Below are positions 35,877-45,478 of a DNA stretch of 64,000 nucleotides, piece after piece. Each line of letters opens with the position of its first letter. The first letter of the stretch is position 1. The notes beneath the pieces are model-generated. The model saw only the letters and a list, made by a program, of their open reading frames with translations, had not been told where the DNA came from and ran no database searches. A program made the position numbers and the translations under genes. This DNA is from Mycobacterium asiaticum (GTDB lineage: Bacteria; Actinomycetota; Actinomycetes; Mycobacteriales; Mycobacteriaceae). The stretch spans positions 18,630 to 82,629 of the forward strand of contig NZ_LZLS01000169.1 in NCBI RefSeq assembly GCF_001673365.1, read 5' to 3'.

Positions 35877-36060
35877 GGACGACACCCGCCGCATCTAGAG
35901 TTCAGCCACTTGGCGTCGCCTTTAATTTGAGTGTTGAGTGTGAGCCGCTGACCTTGTGGTGACCGCCGGAACTCGTTCATGTGGTCGAGAAACCCTGAAA
36001 CGTCTCTGCTGCTCGCGACCGCCGGTCCCCGGTTCGTCTTGCGCGTCGAGCATCAGCTGG

Positions 36061-36570
36061 TTACCTCTGCGGCGGGTCGAGCAGGACGCGGGCGTCTTTG
36101 ATCAACAGCAGCAGGTGCAGCGCGTCGGTCGGGGAGGGCTCGAAATCGAAGTGCGCGTAAAACTTGCGTGCCTGCTCATGCATCGCGTGCACCAGCAGCG
36201 CCCGCACCCCGATGATCTCCGCGGCGGCCACCGCGCGGGTGATCGCATCCCGCAGCAGTTGCGCACCCAAGCCCTTACCCTGTTCGTTGCGGTCGATCGC
36301 CAGCCGCGACAATAAAATCACCGGCACCGGATCGGGCATGTTGCGCCGCACCCGCCCGGATGCGCCGGCGCGCTCCATCGCCGCCGAGGCCAGCGCGTAG
36401 AACCCGACGACGCGGCCTTCCCGGCACGTCACAAAACACCGGGAGGCACCCTCGATGTGGTTGGCCAGCGCCCGTCTTTGCAGGTACTCATCCAGGCTGG
36501 GCTCGCCGCTATCGAAGTCGGCTACCACATCGCCCTCGCTGATCGGCCGGGGCGCGCTGTAGCCGCTCAC
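36061..36570 (-). CDS. GNAT toxin of a TacT/AtaT-type toxin-antitoxin system
   Basis: A 169-residue GNAT acetyltransferase. It has the acetyl-CoA binding segment LSRLAIDRNEQGKGLGAQLL and the family-typical C-terminal KFYAHFDFEPSPTDALHLLL with the catalytic-position tyrosine. Toxins of this type acetylate the amino acid on charged tRNAs and block translation. The start codon at 36570 overlaps the antitoxin stop by 4 nt (ATGA), indicating coupled translation. The 166 bp downstream to the neighbouring gene show nothing recognisable. Confidence 0.9.
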   Translation of the reverse strand: MSGYSAPRPISEGDVVADFDSGEPSLDEYLQRRALANHIEGASRCFVTCREGRVVGFYALASAAMERAGASGRVRRNMPDPVPVILLSRLAIDRNEQGKGLGAQLLRDAITRAVAAAEIIGVRALLVHAMHEQARKFYAHFDFEPSPTDALHLLLLIKDARVLLDPPQR

Positions 36571-36845
36571 TCGTCGAAGATCGAGGACTCCGTGAACAAC
36601 TTCTCCAGCCGCGGCTTATACGACACCGGCCGATCCAGCACCGATACAAACTCCGACCACGCCCGCGCGTCGAGCATGAATAGCCGCCGATCGGCCAGCA
36701 CCTCGCGGGCATGAGCCAGCGTCGCGGTCACCGTGAAGTTGGTCAGATCCATTCCCTCCACTTCGGCGGCCCGACGAATCAGCGCGTCCTGCTCAGCAGT
36801 CAGGCGTACCGCGAACCGCTCCGTCTTCGTAGCCATAGACGCCAT
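36567..36845 (-). CDS. DUF1778/ribbon-helix-helix antitoxin (TacA-type)
   Basis: 92 residues from the ATG at 36845 (MASMATKTERFAVRLTAEQD); a start three codons later is equally possible. The N-terminal RHH DNA-binding domain (RFAVRLTAEQDALIRRAAEV, MDLTNFTVTATLAHAREVLA) is followed by a toxin-neutralising tail (LFMLDARAWSEFVSVLDRPV). Antitoxins of this family bind a palindrome over their own promoter and inhibit the GNAT toxin. A near-perfect palindrome overlaps the start here. Confidence 0.9.
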   Translation of the reverse strand: MASMATKTERFAVRLTAEQDALIRRAAEVEGMDLTNFTVTATLAHAREVLADRRLFMLDARAWSEFVSVLDRPVSYKPRLEKLFTESSIFDE

Positions 36846-36868
36846 TGTGTGCCTATCAGGCGCACAAT
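36844..36868. promoter_or_regulatory. Palindromic operator of the toxin-antitoxin pair
   Basis: Arms ATTGTGTGCC (36844-36853) and GGCGCACAAT (36859-36868) are reverse complements with one mismatch, separated by TATCA. The left arm overlaps the antitoxin ATG, so repressor binding would block a leaderless or near-leaderless transcript. Position is exactly as expected for RHH autoregulation. Confidence 0.75.
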
Positions 36869-37097
36869 GCAACGGGCATTGCTCGCGCCCTTGAACGGCG
36901 GCGATGCGCTACGCCCCCGTAGGACACGATCTGACTTACGGGGGAGAAGTGCCGGGACCCAGTCGGGTCGCGGTGGGGACCCTGCTGACCGACAGGTTTG
37001 GCCCTGCGCGGCGACACGCTCCCATCCGATGGAACGTGGCGCTAGAAATCCCGCGACCCTGCGGCAGGGCGGTTCACTCACGCACTGTCCGCCAAAC

Positions 37098-37134
37098 ACA
37101 AAGGCCACGAACCAGAATGGTTCGTGACCTTTGT
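37098..37134 (-). terminator. Hairpin terminator downstream of tRNA-Leu
   Basis: Stem arms 37098-37114 and 37118-37134 pair over 17 bp with one mismatch around a 3-base loop (GAA). The hairpin lies 28 bp past the 3' end of the minus-strand tRNA-Leu and is followed in that direction by TGTTTGG. Free-energy calculation was not done. Confidence 0.75.
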
Positions 37135-37161
37135 GGTCGCAGTTCGTAGAACCGCTCTCTG

Positions 37162-37244
37162 TGGGCGAAGGGGGACTTGAACCCCCACGTCCCGAAGGAC
37201 ACTGGCACCTGAAGCCAGCGCGTCTGCCATTCCGCCACTCGCCC
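37162..37244 (-). tRNA. leuT: tRNA-Leu (anticodon CAG)
   Basis: 83 nt with a seven-base acceptor stem (GGGCGAG pairing with CTTCGCCC). The anticodon stem CTGGC/GCCAG encloses TTCAGGT, giving anticodon CAG, and GGTTCAAGTCC is the T arm. It has the long variable arm of type II tRNAs, and the CCA tail is not encoded. The position next to fhaA matches leuT of M. tuberculosis. Its 3' end faces the accessory region 26.8-36.9 kb. Confidence 0.95.
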
Positions 37245-37496
37245 GAAACAACCGGAGGACCATATCACTGTAGTCGGCGCGCGCCCCAACCGCTCGGCCA
37301 GGGCTCACGGGCCTCTGGCCAGGCGCCGATCGCGGCAAAGGTCTCTGAACAGTATCGATGTAATTTCTCAGAAACCTCACGGTGCCGCCTCGTCGAGGTG
37401 TCCCGATACGATTACTGGCTATACAACACGGGGGAAGGTCAGCTGCCGTCCGGCGATGGATCTCTCCATAAACGGTAGTGAGGCGAGCGCTGAAAG

Positions 37497-39197
37497 ATGA
37501 GTAGCCAACGCGGGCTGGTTCAGCGCATCGAGCGCAAACTCGAGGCGACCGTTGGTGATGCCTTTGCTCGTGTGTTCGGGGGATCGATTGTGCCCCAAGA
37601 AGTCGAAGCGCTATTGCGCCGTGAGGCCGCCGACGGTGTCCAGTCCCTACAGGGAAATCGCCTTTTGGCACCCAACGAATACATCATTACCCTCAGTGTG
37701 CACGACTTTGAGAAATTGGGCGCCGACCCGGAGCTCACGTCCAGCGCTTTTGCTCGGTACCTGGCGGACTATATCCAAGAACAGGGGTGGCAAACGTATG
37801 GTGATGTGGTCGTCCGGTTCGAGCAGTCCTCGAACCTGCACACTGGCCAGTTCCGCGCCCGCGGCACTGTTAACCCCGACGTCGAGCCCCGCCCGACGGC
37901 TACCGATTCCGCCCGGCCACAATCAAATGATGCGTTTGGCGCAGAACCAGGAGTACGACCGATGAGTGACAATCCAGGCTACCGCGGCGGTCAGGGACAG
38001 GGGCGGCCCGACGAGTACTACGACGACCGCTACCAGCGGCCACCCGAGGGCGGCCAGCAAGGGTATCCGGACGGCGGTGGCTATCCCCCCCAGCAGGGCT
38101 ACCCGCCTCAGCAGGGTGGCTACGGCGAGCAGGGCGGTTACGGCGACCAAGGCGGCTACGGTCAAGGCGGCTACGGCCAGGGTGGTTACGGCCAGCAAGG
38201 CGGTTACCCGGACCAGCGCGGCTATGGCGATCAGGGCCAAGGCGGCTATGGCGACCAGGGCCAAGGCGGCTACGGCGACCAAGGTCAAGGCGGCTACGGC
38301 GACCAGGGCCAAGGTGGGTACGGCGACCAGCGTGGTTACCAGGACCAGCGTGGTTACGACCAGGGTCAGGGTGGCGGCTATGCCCCGACTTACGAGGCCT
38401 CGCCGCCCACCCCGTCGGGCCCACCCGGGGGATACGGCAGCCAAGGCGGTTACGGACAGGAGCAGGGGTACCAGCAGGGCGGGTATGGGCAGCAAGGTCC
38501 GCCCCAGGGCCAACCCCAAGGCGGCCAGCCGGGTTACGGGGGCTATGGCGAGTACGGCCAGCCCGGTCGCCAGGACGACGGCGGCTACGGTGCGCCGAGT
38601 GCGCCGCCGGAGCCGCAGCGCCAGTCCTACGATCAGGGCGGCTACGACCAGGGCTACCAGCAGGGCGGCGGCTACGGTCGCCAGGAGTACGGCAGCAGCG
38701 GTGACTACACCCAATACGCCGAGGCTTCCCCGGGCGGGTACGGCCAACAGGGCGGCGGCTACGGCGAGCCCGCCGGCCGTTCGGACTACGACTACGGACA
38801 GCCGCCCGCGCCTGATTACGGTCACCAGGGCGGAGCGGACTACGGCCAGGACCAGGGCTACCAGCAGGGTGGCTACGGCGGCTACGGCCAGGGCGGCTAC
38901 GGATCGGTCGGTGCGCAGGTCACCCTGCAACTCGACGACGGCAGTGGGCGTACCTACCAGCTGCGCGACGGCTCCAACATCGTCGGGCGGGGGCAGGATG
39001 CTCAGTTCCGATTGCCCGACACCGGGGTCTCACGCCGGCATCTGGAGATCCGCTGGGACGGCCAGGTCGCGTTGCTCTCCGACCTGAACTCCACGAACGG
39101 CACCACGGTAAACAACGCGCCGGTCCAGGAATGGCAATTGGCTGACGGCGATGTGATTCGCCTGGGTCATTCCGAGATCATCGTCCGCATCCACTGA
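37497..39197 (+). CDS. fhaA: FHA-domain protein FhaA
   Basis: A 566-residue protein, orthologue of Rv0020c. It has an N-terminal DUF3662 domain (~1-125, [20 protein letters not shown]), a long Gly/Tyr/Gln-rich low-complexity linker (~160-460) and a C-terminal FHA domain (~475-566) with [24 protein letters not shown] and [14 protein letters not shown] domains bind phosphothreonine, and FhaA binds phosphorylated MviN pseudokinase to regulate peptidoglycan precursor supply. It is the first gene of the fhaA-pknB cluster. The low-complexity linker contains four identical YGDQGQGG units. Confidence 0.96.
   Translation: MSSQRGLVQRIERKLEATVGDAFARVFGGSIVPQEVEALLRREAADGVQSLQGNRLLAPNEYIITLSVHDFEKLGADPELTSSAFARYLADYIQEQGWQTYGDVVVRFEQSSNLHTGQFRARGTVNPDVEPRPTATDSARPQSNDAFGAEPGVRPMSDNPGYRGGQGQGRPDEYYDDRYQRPPEGGQQGYPDGGGYPPQQGYPPQQGGYGEQGGYGDQGGYGQGGYGQGGYGQQGGYPDQRGYGDQGQGGYGDQGQGGYGDQGQGGYGDQGQGGYGDQRGYQDQRGYDQGQGGGYAPTYEASPPTPSGPPGGYGSQGGYGQEQGYQQGGYGQQGPPQGQPQGGQPGYGGYGEYGQPGRQDDGGYGAPSAPPEPQRQSYDQGGYDQGYQQGGGYGRQEYGSSGDYTQYAEASPGGYGQQGGGYGEPAGRSDYDYGQPPAPDYGHQGGADYGQDQGYQQGGYGGYGQGGYGSVGAQVTLQLDDGSGRTYQLRDGSNIVGRGQDAQFRLPDTGVSRRHLEIRWDGQVALLSDLNSTNGTTVNNAPVQEWQLADGDVIRLGHSEIIVRIH
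38223..38318 (+). repeat. Four tandem 24-bp repeats in fhaA encoding YGDQGQGG
   Basis: Units at 38223-38246, 38247-38270, 38271-38294 and 38295-38318 encode identical octapeptides with a few synonymous changes. They lie in the low-complexity linker, so copy number can vary without disturbing the folded domains. Confidence 0.9.
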
Positions 39198-39309
39198 GCC
39201 ACTGGCTCGAAGCAGCGCGCGTCTCCCCGCTTCGGCCACCGTCGAAGTATCGTGACTTTGCTGATGTGCTCGACATCAGAGGCAGTACCGGGACGGAAAG
39301 GACCGCCAG

Positions 39310-39777
39310 ATGCAGGGGTTGGTACTGCAACTGACGCGTGCCGGCTTCTTGATGCTGCTGTGGCTGTTCATCTGGTCGGTGTTGCGAATCCTGCGCACCG
39401 ACATCTACGCGCCCACGGGGGCGGTCATGGTGCGGCGCGGGTTGACGCTGCGCGGCAACCTGCTGGCCTCACGGCAACGTCGAGACACCGCCCGGTACCT
39501 CGTGGTCACCGAGGGCGCGCTGCAGGGCGCCCGGATCACCCTGAGCGGGCAGCCGGTGTTGATCGGTCGCGCGGACGACTCGACCTTGGTGTTGACTGAC
39601 GATTACGCCTCGACTCGGCATGCCAGGCTGTCTCAGCGGGGCTCGGAATGGTATGTGGAGGATCTAGGATCGACCAACGGCACATACCTTGACAGGGCGA
39701 AGGTGACGACTGCGGTACGAGTTCCCATAGGTACGCCGGTTCGGATCGGCAAGACGGCAATAGAGTTACGCCCGTGA
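39310..39777 (+). CDS. fhaB: FHA-domain protein FhaB (FipA)
   Basis: A 155-residue protein, orthologue of Rv0019c. It has one N-terminal transmembrane helix (RAGFLMLLWLFIWSVLRILR) and a C-terminal FHA domain with GQPVLIGRADDSTLVLTDDY, STRHARL and LGSTNGTYLDR. The phosphothreonine-binding module links PknA/PknB signalling to division (FipA bridges FtsZ and FtsQ). An in-frame upstream GTG or TTG is not needed. The stop overlaps the pstP GTG start by 4 nt. Confidence 0.95.
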   Translation: MQGLVLQLTRAGFLMLLWLFIWSVLRILRTDIYAPTGAVMVRRGLTLRGNLLASRQRRDTARYLVVTEGALQGARITLSGQPVLIGRADDSTLVLTDDYASTRHARLSQRGSEWYVEDLGSTNGTYLDRAKVTTAVRVPIGTPVRIGKTAIELRP

Positions 39778-41303
39778 CTTTGGTCCTGCGGTATGCCGCC
39801 CGGAGCGATCGCGGACTCGTCCGCGCCAACAACGAAGACTCCGTCTACGCCGGAGCACGGCTGTTGGCGCTGGCCGACGGCATGGGCGGTCACGCCGCCG
39901 GCGAAGTGGCCTCCCAGTTGGTGATCGCCGCCCTGGCCCATCTCGACGACGACGAGCCCGGCGGCGACCTGCTCGCCAAACTCGACAACGCGGTGCGCTC
40001 CGGCAACTCTGCGATCGCCGCCCAGGTCGAGATGGAACCCGAGCTCGAAGGCATGGGCACCACGCTCACGGCCATCCTGTTCGCGGGCAACCGGCTCGGA
40101 CTGGTGCACATCGGCGACTCGCGTGGCTACCTCTTCCGCGACGGCGAGCTCACCCAGATCACCAAGGACGACACGTTCGTTCAGACGCTGGTCGACGAGG
40201 GCCGCATCACCGCGGAGGAAGCGCACAGCCACCCGCAGCGGTCGCTGATCATGCGGGCGCTGACCGGACATGAGGTGGAGCCCACGCTGACCATGCGGGA
40301 AGCGCGCGCCGGTGACCGCTACCTGCTGTGTTCGGACGGGCTGTCCGACCCGGTCAGCAACGACACGATCGCCGAGGCCCTGCAAATCCCAGACGTTGCC
40401 GAAAGCGCGTATCGCCTCATCGAGCTGGCGTTGCGTGGTGGGGGTCCCGACAACGTCACGGTCGTGGTTGCCGACGTCGTTGACGACGAGTTCGGCCAGA
40501 CCCAACCCATTCTGGCCGGCGCGGTATCCGGAGACAGCGACGACGACCAGCTGACGCTGCCCAACACCGCGGCCGGCCGCGCTTCGGCGATCGGACCCCG
40601 CAAAGGCGAGGTAACCAAACGTGTTGCCCCGCAACCAGAGCCACCGCGACGCCGCTGGTCGCGACGACGGTTGGGTCTGGTCATCGGGTTGATTGTGCTG
40701 GTGCTGATCGCTGGCCTGGCCATCGGTCGCATGGTGATCCGGGGCAACTACTACATCGCCGACCACAACGGCACCGTCGCCATCATGCAGGGCGTGCAGG
40801 GGTCGCTGCTGGGAGTCTCCCTGCACAGCGTGCATTCAGTGGGATGCGTCAACGCCAAAGACGAAATCTCTGACGTGAGTCCCGGCCAGCAGCCCAAGGA
40901 CTGCCAGCTGATGAAGGTGGACGACCTCACCCCTTCCGGACGGGCGTCGGTTCAGTCTCGACAGCTTCCGGCCGGCAGTCTCGACGATGCCCGTAAGCAA
41001 CTGCGCGAGTTGGCCAAGTCGCTGCGACCGCGCTGCCAGCAGCGCGCCACGTCCGCGCCTGAACCGTCGGCCCCGTCGACCAATAGCAGGGGCACACCGG
41101 AATCCAGCGCCCCGCCGGCACCGGAATCCTCGACTCCGACGTCTTCCAGCACCACCCCTACCTCAGCACCGTCAACGACCACGACCACATCGAGCACCAC
41201 CTCGGCAGCGCCTGCTACGCCCGCGTCGACGACACCGAGTTCCGCGTCGCCGCCCCCGGGTGAAGTCCCGCAACAGCAAGGCGATTGCCGGGCGGCGGCA
41301 TGA
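39774..41303 (+). CDS. pstP: PP2C-type Ser/Thr protein phosphatase PstP
   Basis: 509 residues. Cytoplasmic PP2C domain (~1-240) with metal-binding motifs VRANNEDS, ALADGMGGHAAGE, HIGDSRGYLFR, LCSDGLSDPVS and GGPDNVTVV. A linker, a transmembrane helix (LGLVIGLIVLVLIAGLAIGR, ~300-320) and an extracytoplasmic domain ending in a Ser/Thr/Pro-rich tail follow. It is the only Ser/Thr phosphatase known in mycobacteria and reverses PknA/PknB phosphorylation. Starts at GTG overlapping fhaB. Orthologue of Rv0018c. Confidence 0.96.
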   Translation: MTLVLRYAARSDRGLVRANNEDSVYAGARLLALADGMGGHAAGEVASQLVIAALAHLDDDEPGGDLLAKLDNAVRSGNSAIAAQVEMEPELEGMGTTLTAILFAGNRLGLVHIGDSRGYLFRDGELTQITKDDTFVQTLVDEGRITAEEAHSHPQRSLIMRALTGHEVEPTLTMREARAGDRYLLCSDGLSDPVSNDTIAEALQIPDVAESAYRLIELALRGGGPDNVTVVVADVVDDEFGQTQPILAGAVSGDSDDDQLTLPNTAAGRASAIGPRKGEVTKRVAPQPEPPRRRWSRRRLGLVIGLIVLVLIAGLAIGRMVIRGNYYIADHNGTVAIMQGVQGSLLGVSLHSVHSVGCVNAKDEISDVSPGQQPKDCQLMKVDDLTPSGRASVQSRQLPAGSLDDARKQLRELAKSLRPRCQQRATSAPEPSAPSTNSRGTPESSAPPAPESSTPTSSSTTPTSAPSTTTTTSSTTSAAPATPASTTPSSASPPPGEVPQQQGDCRAAA

Positions 41304-42712
41304 CCACAACGGAGCTGCCGGCGCCGGTAGCGGTGACGCCTCCGTTGCCTACTCGGCGCAACGCCGAATTGCTGCTGTTGTGCTTTGCCGCATTGATCAC
41401 CATCGCCGCGCTGCTCATAGTGGAGGCCAACCAGGAGCGCACGCTGCACTGGGACCTGACCACCTACGGGCTTGGCTTCCTGACGCTGTTCGGCTTCGCC
41501 CACCTGGCGCTGCGCCGGTTCGCTCCTTACACCGACCCGCTGCTGTTGCCGGTTGTGGCGCTGCTCAACGGCCTTGGGCTGGTGATGATCCACCGCCTGG
41601 ATCTGGTCGACAAGCAGGTGGGTCGGCACGGCCACCCCAGCGCCAACCAGCAGATGCTGTGGACGCTGGTTGGCGTCACCGCGTTCGCGCTGGTGGTGAC
41701 CTTCCTCAAGGACCATCGCCAGCTCGCCCGCTACGGCTACATCTGCGGCCTGTCCGGGCTCGTCCTGCTGGTGATTCCCGCCCTGCTGCCCCGGTCGCTG
41801 TCCGAGCAGAACGGCGCCAAAATCTGGATTCGCCTGCCGGGCTTCTCGATTCAGCCCGCCGAGTTTTCCAAGATTCTGCTGCTGATCTTCTTCTCGGCGG
41901 TGCTGGTCGCCAAACGCAACCTGTTCACCAGCGCGGGAAAGCACCTGATGGGGGTGACGCTTCCACGCCCGCGTGACCTCGCCCCGCTGTTGGCGGCGTG
42001 GGTGATCTCGGTGGGCGTCATGGTCTTCGAGAAAGACCTCGGCACGTCGCTGCTGTTGTACGCGTCGTTCCTGGTGGTGGTCTACCTGGCCACCCAACGC
42101 TTCAGTTGGGTCGTGCTCGGCCTGGTGCTGTTCGCGGCGGGAAGCGTGGTGGCCTACTACCTTTTCGCTCACGTGCGGGTGCGCGTGCAGACCTGGCTGG
42201 ACCCGTTCGCCGACCCGGACGGCACCGGCTATCAAATGGTGCAGGCGCTGTTCAGCTTCGCCACCGGTGGCATTTTCGGCACCGGCCTGGGTAACGGTCA
42301 GCCCGACACGGTGCCCGCCGCCTCGACCGACTTCATCATCGCCGCGTTCGGCGAAGAGTTGGGCCTGGTTGGCCTGGCCAGCATTCTTATGCTCTACACG
42401 ATCGTCATCATCCGCGGCATGCGGACCGCGATCGCCACCCGCGACAGCTTCGGCAAGCTGCTGGCTGCTGGTCTGGCCTCTACGCTGGCGATTCAGTTGT
42501 TCATCGTCGTCGGCGGCGTCACCAAGCTGATTCCGCTGACCGGATTGACCACCCCGTGGATGTCCTATGGCGGTTCGTCGCTGCTGGCGAACTATGTCTT
42601 GCTGGCGATCCTCGCCCGCGTCTCCGACGGCGCGCGCCGGCCGCTGCGCACCCGTCCCCGCAAGAAGTCGCCGATCGCGGCGGCCAAGACCGAGGTGATC
42701 GAGCGAGTATGA
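41300..42712 (+). CDS. rodA: SEDS-family peptidoglycan glycosyltransferase RodA
   Basis: 470 residues from the ATG at 41300, which overlaps the pstP stop (ATGA); an earlier in-frame codon at 41285 is disfavoured. It has about 10 transmembrane helices. SEDS motifs include GAKIWIRLPGFSIQPAEFSK, FGEELGLVGL and GLTTPWMSYGGSSLLANY. RodA polymerises lipid II together with PbpA at the growing wall. Orthologue of Rv0017c. The following pbpA gene also overlaps by 4 nt. Confidence 0.96.
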   Translation: MTTTELPAPVAVTPPLPTRRNAELLLLCFAALITIAALLIVEANQERTLHWDLTTYGLGFLTLFGFAHLALRRFAPYTDPLLLPVVALLNGLGLVMIHRLDLVDKQVGRHGHPSANQQMLWTLVGVTAFALVVTFLKDHRQLARYGYICGLSGLVLLVIPALLPRSLSEQNGAKIWIRLPGFSIQPAEFSKILLLIFFSAVLVAKRNLFTSAGKHLMGVTLPRPRDLAPLLAAWVISVGVMVFEKDLGTSLLLYASFLVVVYLATQRFSWVVLGLVLFAAGSVVAYYLFAHVRVRVQTWLDPFADPDGTGYQMVQALFSFATGGIFGTGLGNGQPDTVPAASTDFIIAAFGEELGLVGLASILMLYTIVIIRGMRTAIATRDSFGKLLAAGLASTLAIQLFIVVGGVTKLIPLTGLTTPWMSYGGSSLLANYVLLAILARVSDGARRPLRTRPRKKSPIAAAKTEVIERV

Positions 42713-44187
42713 ACACCTCGCTGCGCCGGATCTCGGTGACCGTGATGGCGTTGATCGTGCTGCTTCTGCTCAACGCCACGTTGACGCAGGTCTTCACGGC
42801 CGACGGGTTGCGCGCCGACCCGCGTAATCAGCGGGTCCTGCTCGACGAGTACTCGCGCCAGCGTGGCCAAATCATTGCCGGCGGCCAACTGTTGGCCTAC
42901 TCGGTCGCCACTGACAGCCGGTTTCGCTTCCTGCGCGTCTACCCCAACCCCGCGGTGTACGCGCCAGTGACGGGGTTCTATTCGCTGCGGTATTCCAGCG
43001 CCGGTCTGGAGCGGGCCGAGGACCTGCTGCTCAACGGCTCCGACGAGCGGCTCTTCGGTCGACGCTTGGCCGACTTCTTCACCGGCCGCGACCCACGCGG
43101 CGGCAATGTGGACACGACCATCGTCCCCCGCATCCAGCAAGCCGGATGGGACGCGATGCAGGCGGGCTGTGGAGGATCGCCGTGCAAGGGTGCCGTCGTC
43201 GCGCTCGAACCCTCCACCGGCAAGATCCTGGCGTTGGTGTCCTCACCGTCCTACGACCCCAACCTGCTGGCCTCCCACAACGCCGAAGTACAGGCGCAGG
43301 CGTGGCAGGTTCTTCGGGACAATCCCGACAACCCGCTGATCAACCGCGCCATCGCCGAGACCTATCCGCCGGGTTCCACTTTCAAGGTGATCACCACCGC
43401 CGCGGCCTTGCAGGCCGGGACCAACGAGACCGCGCAGCTGACCGCCGCCGCCAGGATCCCGCTACCTAACAGCACTGCCACGCTGGAAAACTACGGCGGT
43501 GAACCGTGCGGGCCTGATCAGACCGTGTCGCTCAGCGAGGCCTTCGCCAAGTCGTGTAACACCGCCTTCGTCCAGCTGGGACTGCTCACCGGACGGGACG
43601 CGCTGCGCAGCATGGCGCAGGCCTTCGGGCTGGACACCGGCCCGGAGCCGATCCCGCTGCAGGTCGCCGAATCTACGATCGGGACGATCCCGGACGGCGC
43701 TGCGCTCGGGATGACCAGTATCGGGCAGAAGGACGTTGCGCTGACCCCGCTGCAGAACGCGCTAGTGGCGGCGGCGATCGCCAACGGCGGCATTCTGATG
43801 CAGCCATACCTGGTAGAAAGCCTGAAGGGGCCGGATCTGGCCAACATCAGCACCACCGCCCCAACTCAGCAGCGCCGCGCGGTGTCGCCGCAGGTCGCCG
43901 CTAAGCTAACAGCGCTGATGGTCGGCGCCGAGAAAGTCGCACAGCAGAAAGGGGCCATCCCCGGCGTGCAGATCGCATCCAAGACGGGTACCGCTGAGCA
44001 CGGCACCGATCCACGGCACACTCCACCGCATGCGTGGTACATCGCCTTCGCACCCGCGCAGGCTCCGAAAATTGCCGTAGCGGTGTTGGTGGAGAACGGG
44101 GCCGATCGGCTGTCCGCGACGGGAGGTGCACTGGCCGCGCCGATCGGGCGGGCAGTGATCGAGGCTGCCTTGCAAGGGGGACCATGA
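42709..44187 (+). CDS. pbpA: Class B penicillin-binding protein PbpA
   Basis: 492 residues from the ATG at 42709. One N-terminal membrane helix ([17 protein letters not shown]) is followed by a PBP dimer domain and a transpeptidase domain. The catalytic motifs are STFK ([11 protein letters not shown]), SCN ([11 protein letters not shown]) and KTG ([10 protein letters not shown]). It cross-links peptidoglycan with its SEDS partner RodA and is a known phosphoprotein substrate of PknB-type kinases. Orthologue of Rv0016c. Confidence 0.96.
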   Translation: MNTSLRRISVTVMALIVLLLLNATLTQVFTADGLRADPRNQRVLLDEYSRQRGQIIAGGQLLAYSVATDSRFRFLRVYPNPAVYAPVTGFYSLRYSSAGLERAEDLLLNGSDERLFGRRLADFFTGRDPRGGNVDTTIVPRIQQAGWDAMQAGCGGSPCKGAVVALEPSTGKILALVSSPSYDPNLLASHNAEVQAQAWQVLRDNPDNPLINRAIAETYPPGSTFKVITTAAALQAGTNETAQLTAAARIPLPNSTATLENYGGEPCGPDQTVSLSEAFAKSCNTAFVQLGLLTGRDALRSMAQAFGLDTGPEPIPLQVAESTIGTIPDGAALGMTSIGQKDVALTPLQNALVAAAIANGGILMQPYLVESLKGPDLANISTTAPTQQRRAVSPQVAAKLTALMVGAEKVAQQKGAIPGVQIASKTGTAEHGTDPRHTPPHAWYIAFAPAQAPKIAVAVLVENGADRLSATGGALAAPIGRAVIEAALQGGP

Positions 44188-44215
44188 GTCTCCAGGAGCG
44201 AGCGGGAGGCAAGAC

Positions 44216-45478
44216 ATGAGTCCCCGCGTTGGGGTGACGCTGTCGGGCAGATACCGCCTGCAGCGGCTCATCGCCACCGGCGGCATGGGCCAAGTGTGGG
44301 AAGCGGTGGACAGCCGCCTGGGTCGGCGTGTCGCGGTCAAGGTGCTCAAGCAGGAGTTCTCGCAGGACCCGGAGTTCATCGAGCGTTTCCGGGCGGAAGC
44401 GCGGACCACCGCGATGCTCAACCATCCCGGCATCGCCCAGGTCCACGACTACGGCGAAAGCGCGATGGACGGCGAGGGCCGCACGGCCTATCTGGTGATG
44501 GAACTGGTCAACGGCGAACCGCTGAACTCGGTTCTCAAACGCACCGGACGATTGTCGCTGCGGCACGCGCTGGACATGCTGGAGCAGACGGGCCGCGCAC
44601 TGCAGATCGCCCACGCCGCCGGTCTCGTGCACCGTGACGTCAAACCGGGCAACATCCTGATCACGCCCACCGGGCAGGTCAAGATCACCGACTTCGGTAT
44701 CGCGAAGGCCGTCGACGCCGCACCGGTGACCCAGACCGGCATGGTGATGGGTACCGCGCAATACATCGCGCCCGAGCAGGCCCTCGGCCACGACGCCACT
44801 CCCGCCAGTGACGTGTACGCGCTGGGAGTTGTTGGCTACGAAGTGGTTTCGGGCAAGCGCCCGTTTGCCGGCGACGGCGCACTGACCGTGGCGATGAAGC
44901 ACATCAAAGAGCCGCCGCCACCGTTGCCCGCCGATCTGCCACCCAACGTGCGCGAACTCATCGAGATCACGCTGGTGAAGAACCCCAGCCAGCGCTACCG
45001 CAGCGGCGGGCCGTTCGCCGACGCCGTGGCCGCGGTCCGGGCCGGACGTCGACCGCCGCGGCCAAGCGCCTCACCTCCGGCTGGCCGGGCCGCCCCGGCG
45101 GCGATCCCGTCGGCCACGCCGGCCCGAATCGCGCCCGCCCCGGCTACCCGGACCACCTCGCCACGTCAATCGCGGCCCGCGGCCAGGAGCCATCGGCCAC
45201 CGCCGGCGCGGCGCACCTTCTCCTCCGGTCAGCGCGCGCTGCTGTGGGCGGCCGGGGTGCTGGGAGCGCTCGCGATCATCATCGCGGTGCTGATCGTGAT
45301 CAACGCCAAGGCAGACAACAATCAGCCGTCACCGCCGCCGACGGTCACCAATACCGGCAGCGTGCAGACCAGCGACTTCGGCCCGGCTCCGGGAGCCGAT
45401 CTCGATTGGACGGAGGGCCCGGAAGCGGGTAGTGCTGGCCTGCACGCGTCGCTGGTCCGATTTGAGATACCGCGATGA
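44216..45478 (+). CDS. pknA: Ser/Thr protein kinase PknA
   Basis: 420 residues from the ATG at 44216, with GGGAGG upstream. The kinase domain (~10-270) shows the Gly loop ([13 protein letters not shown]), VAIK lysine ([10 protein letters not shown]), catalytic loop [12 protein letters not shown] ([10 protein letters not shown]), activation-loop [17 protein letters not shown] and [10 protein letters not shown] Pro-rich linker and one transmembrane helix ([20 protein letters not shown]) lead to a short extracellular tail that differs from M. tuberculosis. PknA phosphorylates division and wall-synthesis proteins. Orthologue of Rv0015c. Confidence 0.97.
   Translation: MSPRVGVTLSGRYRLQRLIATGGMGQVWEAVDSRLGRRVAVKVLKQEFSQDPEFIERFRAEARTTAMLNHPGIAQVHDYGESAMDGEGRTAYLVMELVNGEPLNSVLKRTGRLSLRHALDMLEQTGRALQIAHAAGLVHRDVKPGNILITPTGQVKITDFGIAKAVDAAPVTQTGMVMGTAQYIAPEQALGHDATPASDVYALGVVGYEVVSGKRPFAGDGALTVAMKHIKEPPPPLPADLPPNVRELIEITLVKNPSQRYRSGGPFADAVAAVRAGRRPPRPSASPPAGRAAPAAIPSATPARIAPAPATRTTSPRQSRPAARSHRPPPARRTFSSGQRALLWAAGVLGALAIIIAVLIVINAKADNNQPSPPPTVTNTGSVQTSDFGPAPGADLDWTEGPEAGSAGLHASLVRFEIPR

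Noticed and set aside
26713..37161. Integrase or attachment repeat for a mobile element next to tRNA-Leu
   Set aside because: No integrase, transposase or duplicated tRNA 3' segment was found by eye.
37923..38930. 335-residue minus-strand frame opposite fhaA, rich in Val/Ala/Leu
   Set aside because: It is the antisense of the Gly/Tyr/Gln repeat region and mirrors the repeat period, so it is not an independent membrane protein.
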